A stretch of DNA of 17,644 bases from an uncultured Clostridium sp. (GTDB lineage: Bacteria; Bacillota; Clostridia; Clostridiales; Clostridiaceae). The translations under genes were made by a program, and so were the position numbers. A model generated the notes under the pieces. The model worked only from the letters and a program-made list of their open reading frames with translations, was not told the origin of the DNA and made no database searches. Location: NCBI GenBank assembly GCA_934755305.1, contig CAKVLD010000060.1:1-17644 (forward strand), in the 5' to 3' direction. Positions 15,715-17,644 of the stretch are shown here, piece by piece. How positions within the stretch are numbered: position 1 is the stretch's first letter; every line of letters starts with the position of its first letter.

Positions 15715-15742
15715 TTTTATCCCCCTTAAAAGCTTTTTTACA

Positions 15743-15751
15743 ATTATAACA
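15743..15751 (-). promoter_or_regulatory. Extended -10 for the metalloprotease gene
   Basis: The minus strand reads TGTTATAAT, an extended -10, with its last base 29 nt from ATG 15714. A second TATAAT-like stretch lies just upstream. No good -35 is present; a dyad at 15758-15777 occupies that position. Confidence 0.5.
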
Positions 15752-15757
15752 TTATAT

Positions 15758-15777
15758 TTAACTTCATTAGGAGTTAA
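15758..15777. promoter_or_regulatory. Candidate operator dyad TTAACT-N8-AGTTAA
   Basis: TTAACT (15758-15763) and AGTTAA (15772-15777) form a perfect 6-bp inverted repeat with an 8-base spacer, centred one turn or so upstream of the extended -10 at 15743-15751. The size suits a dimeric DNA-binding regulator, acting as activator site or operator. AT-rich dyads this short occur by chance. Confidence 0.35.
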
Positions 15778-15823
15778 TTCCCAAATGATATTAATATATG
15801 TCGTAAAATCACACTTTTAAGTC

Positions 15824-15865
15824 GAAAAAAACTATAAACATAATGTTTGTATACAGCCCATAGTT
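15824..15865 (-). terminator. Weak candidate terminator after the 235-aa gene
   Basis: In the minus transcript AACUAU (15865-15860) pairs with AUAGUU (15835-15830), enclosing a small AAACA-UUA-UGUUU hairpin, and is followed by a run of U. The outer stem is only 6 bp and the interior is partly unpaired, so it is weaker than the other terminators here. Confidence 0.4.
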
Positions 15866-15877
15866 CTTTTATATTTT

Positions 15878-16585
15878 TTAATTTTTTTCTACATTTATTT
15901 CATCTGATGTTACTTCATCTATTTTTTCTAAAATACTTTCTGTGCTTTTTTCTTCTTTATTGTCAAATCTAGAAGTTATTCTATCTATTAAAATTAAATT
16001 TTCTCTTCCATTTTGAATTTTTATATCTTTAAATAACATAATAAGATACTTTACCAAATTTAATTGATTATCTAAAACCACCTCTCTTGAACTAGTAGTT
16101 ACTATTATTTTTTCTGATACTTTATCTATTTTCTTTAATACAGAATTGCAATAATTAATATTTTCAAACTCAACTATCTTATTTAGTAAAATTTCTACAT
16201 CTTTTTGAATAAGCCTTGTAGGATATGTAAATTTCTTAACTTTATCTAATAAGGAATATCCTAAATCCATCTTTATTTCATTATATAAATTAACTACTTC
16301 TTTATCTGTACTTTCATATCTTGAAATTTCTCTAACTACTTTATCTAAAGAAATATAATTGCTTTTAATAAACTCCTCTAAATTTTCTCTATATATAGAA
16401 TTCATTATTTTATTTTTTATTAATCTTAAATATTTCAAAGCAAATTCACATACATCTTCTAACTCAGTAGCTTCTTTAACTTTTTTTAATAGCTCATCCA
16501 TCTTTTTATCGTCTTCACTATCTAAAACTATTTTTTTGTTCTTTGATAAAAAATCCGTTGTAAGTATTGTATCCACAGTATCCAT
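15878..16585 (-). CDS. Unrecognised helical cytosolic protein
   Basis: I do not recognise this 235-residue protein. It has no signal peptide, no membrane segment and no Gly-rich or catalytic-looking motif. It is strongly charged (Lys, Glu, Asp) and reads as alpha-helical throughout, with heptad-like leucine and isoleucine spacing in KKMDELLKKVKEATELEDV and RLIQKDVEILLNKIVEF. The last 25 residues are acidic and probably disordered. AGAGGA stands about 9 bases before ATG 16585. It is a single-gene unit, with a promoter candidate at 16630-16658 and a weak terminator after it. It might be a scaffold or an adaptor, but there is no evidence for a particular role. Confidence 0.7.
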   Translation of the reverse strand: MDTVDTILTTDFLSKNKKIVLDSEDDKKMDELLKKVKEATELEDVCEFALKYLRLIKNKIMNSIYRENLEEFIKSNYISLDKVVREISRYESTDKEVVNLYNEIKMDLGYSLLDKVKKFTYPTRLIQKDVEILLNKIVEFENINYCNSVLKKIDKVSEKIIVTTSSREVVLDNQLNLVKYLIMLFKDIKIQNGRENLILIDRITSRFDNKEEKSTESILEKIDEVTSDEINVEKN

Positions 16586-16629
16586 ATATGTTCTTCCTCT
16601 CTACTTCACAAAATGCTATTTTTTAATTT

Positions 16630-16658
16630 ATTATAACAAAAACTTCTTATTATTTAAA
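16630..16658 (-). promoter_or_regulatory. Promoter for the 235-aa gene
   Basis: The minus strand has TTTAAA (16658-16653), 17 bases, then TGT-TATAAT with a perfect TATAAT at 16635-16630. The -10 lies 44 bases before ATG 16585. The extended -10 is strong; the -35 is moderate. Confidence 0.5.
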
Positions 16659-16680
16659 CTTTAAAAAAGAACTGTGATAT

Positions 16681-16720
16681 ATATTTTTTTGATGTGTTTG
16701 ATGCGTATATTTTTTTGATG
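16681..16720. repeat. Two 14-bp direct repeats, ATATTTTTTTGATG
   Basis: Identical copies stand at 16681-16694 and 16707-16720, a period of 26 bases. A related TGATGCGTATAT and TGATGCATATAT pair overlaps them at about 16699-16725. They lie just upstream of the promoter candidate for the 235-aa gene and could be binding sites for one regulator, or slippage products in AT-rich DNA. Confidence 0.45.
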
Positions 16721-16761
16721 CATATATTCTTAAGCATATAATTCTATTTTATTTTTTCATA

Positions 16762-16795
16762 GAAAAAAGGTGTCACACTATTTAAAGTGGACACC
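16762..16795 (-). terminator. Terminator of the leucine-rich repeat gene
   Basis: GGTGTC (16769-16774) pairs with GACACC (16790-16795) and CACT (16776-16779) with AGTG (16786-16789), with a single bulged base and a 6-nt loop. On the minus strand it is followed by six U residues (A-run 16763-16768). Confidence 0.8.
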
Positions 16796-16813
16796 CTCTT
16801 CTTTTAATTTTAA

Positions 16814-17644
16814 TTACTTTCTTAAATCTTCTAATTCCTCAAAATTATCTAAAACCGAAAAATCAGTTATATTATTATTTCTAATATCTAATGTAACTAA
16901 ATTTATCAATGAAGATAGTGAACTTATATCTGTAATATCATTATTATTTAAATATAACTTTGTTAATTTGCTTAGATTGCTTAAAGCATTTAAGTAAATT
17001 ATATTATTATTAGATAAAGATAATTTTTCTAATTTCACTAAGTTACTTAAAAATTCAATGTCTTTAACTTGTGTATTATTTATTGATAATATACTTAAAT
17101 TAGATAACTTACTTATAGGACTTAAATCTTCAATATTATTATCATTTAAAGATAATACTGAAATATTAGTTAAATAATTTAAGAAGCTTACATCTGTCAC
17201 TCCTGAATTATCTAAATATAATTGCGTTAATTGATACTTAGATTTTAATAATGAGAAATCATTTACCTTAGTATTATTTAATGATAGTACATTTAGAGGT
17301 AAGTTTTTTAATACGCTTATATCAGTTATAGAAGTATTATCTAAATATAAAACTTTTAATTTATCAAACTTAGCTAAAGTAGTAAAATCTTTTATACTAT
17401 TACTATTTAAATTTAACTTTTCTAAGTTTGTCAATCCTTCTAATAGAGTCAAGTCAACAAAGTTAGTATTTTCTAATGTTAATACTTTCAAATTAACTAA
17501 CTTGCTTAAAACTTCTGGATTTTCTATTGTATTATTATCTAATGCTAATGTTGTTAAGTTAATTAAATCACTTATAACATCTATATTTCTTATCCCCACT
17601 TTTTTCATTCCTAATGTTGTTAAATCCTTTAAATTAGATATAGG
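16814..17644 (-). CDS. Internalin-like leucine-rich repeat protein, C-terminal part (5'-partial)
   Basis: The frame is open through the window end: codons before the ATG at 17608 read PISNLKDLTTLG and continue the repeat, so that ATG is internal and the real N-terminus is outside. About twelve full repeats plus a partial one are seen, each 22 residues of the SDS22/internalin type, L-x-x-L-x-x-L-x-L-x-x-N-x-I-x-D-I-x-x-L-x-x. One repeat (LKNLPLNVLSLNNTKVNDFSL) has 21 residues. Asn at the ladder position and Asp before the hydrophobic turn are well kept, e.g. LYLNNNDITDISSLSSL. The protein ends in EELEDLRK within the last repeat, with no C-terminal cap, sortase motif or membrane helix. Such proteins usually mediate binding to other proteins at the cell surface; whether this one is exported cannot be told here. 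Confidence 0.9.
   Translation of the reverse strand, partial: PISNLKDLTTLGMKKVGIRNIDVISDLINLTTLALDNNTIENPEVLSKLVNLKVLTLENTNFVDLTLLEGLTNLEKLNLNSNSIKDFTTLAKFDKLKVLYLDNTSITDISVLKNLPLNVLSLNNTKVNDFSLLKSKYQLTQLYLDNSGVTDVSFLNYLTNISVLSLNDNNIEDLSPISKLSNLSILSINNTQVKDIEFLSNLVKLEKLSLSNNNIIYLNALSNLSKLTKLYLNNNDITDISSLSSLINLVTLDIRNNNITDFSVLDNFEELEDLRK

Noticed and set aside
16681..16740. CRISPR-like short repeats
   Set aside because: Only two copies of 14 bp, AT-only spacers of 12 bases, and no cas genes; not an array.

Overview
The window looks like chromosomal DNA from a low-GC Firmicute, most likely a Clostridium sensu stricto. The DNA is strongly A/T-rich, ribosome binding sites are strong GGAGG/AGGAG types, codons end in A or T, and the gene content fits: two chemoreceptors, a hemerythrin-like protein, a MATE pump, a Rieske/FAD oxidoreductase, a secreted HExxH protein with a C-terminal CBM3-like domain, and surface repeat proteins. 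I cannot name the species.

Layout. 1-782: right-hand part of an IS3-family (IS150-like) insertion sequence whose transposase appears to have lost about 45 residues in frame; the left end is outside the window. 890-2386 (-): YjeM-type amino acid antiporter, insulated from the IS by a strong hairpin. 2647-3654 (-): unrecognised two-TM protein with a cytosolic beta-rich domain and a long Asn/Glu/Lys tail. 3849-5573 (-): chemoreceptor with a Cache-like sensor. 5574-6060: the longest gene-free stretch, holding a possible promoter within an inverted repeat, a tiny ORF and a long-loop hairpin. 6061-7272 (-): two-gene unit of an unrecognised protein and a hemerythrin-like protein. 7544-8860 (+): MATE efflux pump, divergent from that unit and convergent with a second, 4HB-type chemoreceptor (8866-10548, -).

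10818-12238 (+) holds a membrane-anchored GLUG-repeat protein with a 27-residue cysteine ladder, then two very small coupled ORFs (56 and 42 aa), closed by a terminator shared with the opposing gene. 12299-13750 (-) is a YhfW-like FAD/Rieske oxidoreductase. 13846-15714 (-) is a secreted gluzincin-like putative metalloprotease with a Pro-Thr linker and CBM3-like domain. 15878-16585 (-) is an unrecognised helical cytosolic protein. 16814-17644 (-) is the C-terminal part of an internalin-like leucine-rich repeat protein that runs off the window.

Taken together this is a sensing, envelope and stress neighbourhood rather than one pathway. Most genes are single transcription units bounded by visible hairpins. 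The clear multi-gene units are the 210-aa/hemerythrin pair and, probably, the GLUG gene with its two small followers. No complete defence, secretion or biosynthetic system is visible.
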